A DNA stretch of 42,438 bases, taken from contig JAEZDC010000069.1 in NCBI GenBank assembly GCA_023429825.1, forward strand, positions 1 through 42,438. The letters are read 5' to 3'. Positions within the stretch are counted from its first letter, which is position 1, and every line of letters begins with the position of its first letter. The translations under genes and the position numbers were made by a program. This DNA is from Bacteroidota bacterium. Lineage in GTDB: Bacteria; Bacteroidota; Bacteroidia; Chitinophagales; Chitinophagaceae. Under the pieces are notes generated by a model. That model was not told the DNA's origin. It ran no database searches and saw nothing but the letters and a program-made list of their open reading frames with translations. Of the stretch, positions 40,327 to 42,438 are shown piece by piece.

Positions 40327-42438
40327 TTATAGTCTAACTATCTTTTGGCTGAGTACTCCGTCCATAAGAACCACCTGTAAAGCATAAATATCTTTCCCCA
40401 GCCCGGTCAGGTTATTTAATTGAAGTGAATTAGAGCCTTTATGCAAAGAGATCATCTCCTGTTTAACTATTCTGCCTTTACTATCGATCAGCCTGATAGT
40501 CGCAGGTTGCGTTTTTGAAACATTCACTGCAATATTGATATAACTGCTGAAAGGATTTGGGGTAGCTACCAATGTACCCGCCGGAATATTCAGTTTAACA
40601 ACAGCAATGGTTGTATAAAATACCTTCCCGTCTTTGTCTGTTTGTTTAATACGATAATAAATAGTCTTAGCAGTGATGTTGGCCAGGCCATCTGTAAATT
40701 GATATTGACTGGTACCAACATTATTTGCAGCTTGTTGACCAATTAAAAAGAAATGTATACCATCAATGCTTCGTTCAATATTGTAATGACTTGTTTTAGT
40801 TTCATTTAATACTGACCAGCTTATAGAAGCACTTGGAGCAAGATAGTTTACTTTGAAACTGATAATATTAAGTGGAAGTGCAAGCGCATTCCTCCAATCT
40901 CGGTTGCTTTGTCCGGCCCAGGATGCTGGTAGCTGTGCACTACTTCCACTCGGTACGGGGCCGTCAACTCCGTTTGGACCCATTTGATTATGGCCAACAT
41001 TATTAGTAACTGGATTAGCGCCGGGATTAGTAATGTCGAAAGTGTCGAACTCATCGATTAAGCCATCTCCATCAAGGTCTGTAAGTACATCTACGAAATT
41101 TCCGGATATTCTTGAACCTTCGTTTGCATCCGGTGATCCGTCATTATCCGAGTCTGTGTCAATATAATCCGGGAAAGTATCTCCGTCATGATCGTAAGGT
41201 GTGATTCCATCTGCACCGTAACCGCCGGGTATTTCGTATGCATCTGAAATTCCATCGTTATCCGTATCGGTAGTTGTAGGTAATAAATAGCCTGCAGTGC
41301 CTGTTGGCTGGCCCTCTACATTATCAGTGATACCATCATCATCACTATCGATATCAAGATAATTAGCTGGTCCCCTTCCATCAGTATTCGGTAGGTTCAA
41401 TGATCCAAGTGCATCGATCACATCACTCCATCCATCAGTCCCCAAGGTACCGCTGGCAATGCCATTTGTTCCGGCGAAACCAGTTTCTGTCAGATCAGTG
41501 ATACCATCTCCGTCTGCATCAAGGTCATAGCAATTAGGATATCCCAAACGATCAACATTTTTATCAGGCCAGGTATTCGCAACTCCATCGTTATTCGTGT
41601 CGGTGCCGCTAATTAAAAGCGGGCTACTTTCATAAGTATCGTGCAGTCCGTTCTTATTAGCATCGGTAAAGCCATCTAACTTGCCATCATTATCAGAATC
41701 AGCACCGCCTACCTCTATTATGTCAGGAATACCATCCCCATCACTATCAAGGTCTTTGTAATTAGGTATGCCGTCACCATCGTAATCCTGATTGCCCAAA
41801 CCATTTATTGCATTGAAGGCTGCTGCATTGTCTGATAAACCATCTCCGTTTACATCTGTATAATTATCAATAATTCCGTCACCATTCGTATCCACACCGT
41901 AAGCTTCAATAACATCAGGAATTCCATCATTATCACTGTCAAGATCCAGCGCATCAATTAATCCATCTTTATCAATGTCATAAAGATCATTGATGCCATC
42001 ACCATTTACATCAATACGATTGTCTCCGTTTGAAATAATATCATCATAAACGTTAGGGATAGCATCATTATCCGTATCGGTAAAAGCAACAAATCCTGAA
42101 TAATTTTCTATTACATCTGCAATGCCATCATTGTCATCATCTATATCGCAATAAAGCTTAGCTACGGTTAACGGGTTACCAGCCGAAGTTGAAGCAAAGC
42201 CCGCACTACCAGCTGTTGCAAAATAATTTCTCAGGGAAGTTGTGGTCGTACCGGCAGCTCCGCCAGCTACAGAACTTCCTGCGTTAATACTACCATTAGT
42301 ATAGATGCGGCCACCGCCACCGCCACCGCCTGGTCCTGATTCCGGGTTGCCATCATTTGCGGTGCCATTATCGAGGGCAAGGGTATTAGCATTTCCACCA
42401 TTTCCACCCGCTGCATTTATAGTTACGTTCGCTAAGCC
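40327..42438 (-). CDS. Large secreted TSP3-repeat protein with T9SS sorting domain, partial (N-terminus outside window)
   Basis: The frame is open from the window edge to the TAA at 40327 (703 residues visible). An internal GTG at 41895 is not the start, since the reading frame continues upstream with the same repeat type. Visible residues 1-95 are Gly/Ala/Thr-rich (seven consecutive Gly near 37-43). Residues about 97-470 hold many thrombospondin type 3 calcium-binding repeats (DIDDDNDGIADVIE, DYDGDGIPNYKDLDSDGDG). About 505-600 is the beta-sandwich linker (IISFKVNYLAPSASISW). The last ~80 residues (VATPNPFSSYINIAVNV to SQKIVRL) are a type IX sorting domain. It is probably a large calcium-stabilised surface or adhesin-type protein. 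The gene ends at a bidirectional terminator. Confidence 0.92.
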   Translation of the reverse strand, partial: GLANVTINAAGGNGGNANTLALDNGTANDGNPESGPGGGGGGGRIYTNGSINAGSSVAGGAAGTTTTSLRNYFATAGSAGFASTSAGNPLTVAKLYCDIDDDNDGIADVIENYSGFVAFTDTDNDAIPNVYDDIISNGDNRIDVNGDGINDLYDIDKDGLIDALDLDSDNDGIPDVIEAYGVDTNGDGIIDNYTDVNGDGLSDNAAAFNAINGLGNQDYDGDGIPNYKDLDSDGDGIPDIIEVGGADSDNDGKLDGFTDANKNGLHDTYESSPLLISGTDTNNDGVANTWPDKNVDRLGYPNCYDLDADGDGITDLTETGFAGTNGIASGTLGTDGWSDVIDALGSLNLPNTDGRGPANYLDIDSDDDGITDNVEGQPTGTAGYLLPTTTDTDNDGISDAYEIPGGYGADGITPYDHDGDTFPDYIDTDSDNDGSPDANEGSRISGNFVDVLTDLDGDGLIDEFDTFDITNPGANPVTNNVGHNQMGPNGVDGPVPSGSSAQLPASWAGQSNRDWRNALALPLNIISFKVNYLAPSASISWSVLNETKTSHYNIERSIDGIHFFLIGQQAANNVGTSQYQFTDGLANITAKTIYYRIKQTDKDGKVFYTTIAVVKLNIPAGTLVATPNPFSSYINIAVNVSKTQPATIRLIDSKGRIVKQEMISLHKGSNSLQLNNLTGLGKDIYALQVVLMDGVLSQKIVRL

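Overview
The window is AT-rich chromosomal DNA from a member of the Bacteroidota, most likely a Chitinophagaceae-type organism (lineage inferred from gene content, not from a marker-gene search). The signs are TonB receptors with carboxypeptidase-like N-terminal domains, several proteins ending in a type IX secretion (T9SS) sorting domain, a MoxR/DUF58/BatA operon, a long eukaryotic-type IleRS, absence of clear Shine-Dalgarno sequences, and TAnnTTTG-type promoter elements. I see no tRNA, rRNA, insertion sequence, prophage or CRISPR array. It reads as ordinary chromosome carrying two accessory surface-structure operons.

Layout. 1-1950: partial CPBP protease, an AHSA1/SRPBCC protein and a small membrane protein, all on minus. 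2121-8196: iron acquisition block (siderophore-type TonB receptor, PepSY membrane protein, second TonB receptor) with two terminators and a candidate metalloregulator palindrome touching a start codon. 8317-12766: ileS followed 4 bp later by a DksA/TraR-family protein with a very long Lys/Ala/Pro tail. 12767-13229: gene-poor, with a terminator and a 21-bp tandem repeat. 13230-17536: DUF2231-Rieske membrane protein, a 57-residue protein, a GH92 mannosidase and an aldo/keto reductase. 17567-24220: the most notable locus, a five-gene minus-strand operon (barrel protein, pilin-like subunit, two PapD-like chaperones, adhesin-like protein) that looks like a divergent chaperone-usher pilus system. 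24394-24804: glycine-rich RRM protein. 25132-28964: MoxR, DUF58, BatD-like and BatA. 28967-30837: proline dehydrogenase and an acyl-CoA thioesterase. 30872-37836: a second five-gene minus operon of only exported proteins (25-residue-repeat T9SS protein, SUMF1/FGE-domain protein, unknown, FISUMP-domain protein, FG-GAP T9SS protein). 37948-42438: PlsC-like acyltransferase, SIMPL protein, HAD phosphatase, and the C-terminal part of a large thrombospondin-type-3-repeat T9SS protein running off the window.

How the genes fit together. In the pilus-like operon both chaperones keep an Arg near the mature N-terminus and a Lys in an IKLYHSF/TKIYHSF strand, matching the two subunit-anchoring residues of PapD. 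The 187-residue protein has pilin features, and the last ~140 residues of the 505-residue protein resemble it, after two tandem homologous N-terminal domains: the two-part arrangement expected of a tip adhesin. The 939-residue protein occupies the usher position (N-terminal Ig-like domains, ~480-residue barrel-like region, two C-terminal beta-domains) but I cannot see a classical FimD signature. A 12-bp hairpin between pilin and first chaperone could set subunit stoichiometry. These assignments rest on reading sequence by eye, and profile or structure comparison would decide them.
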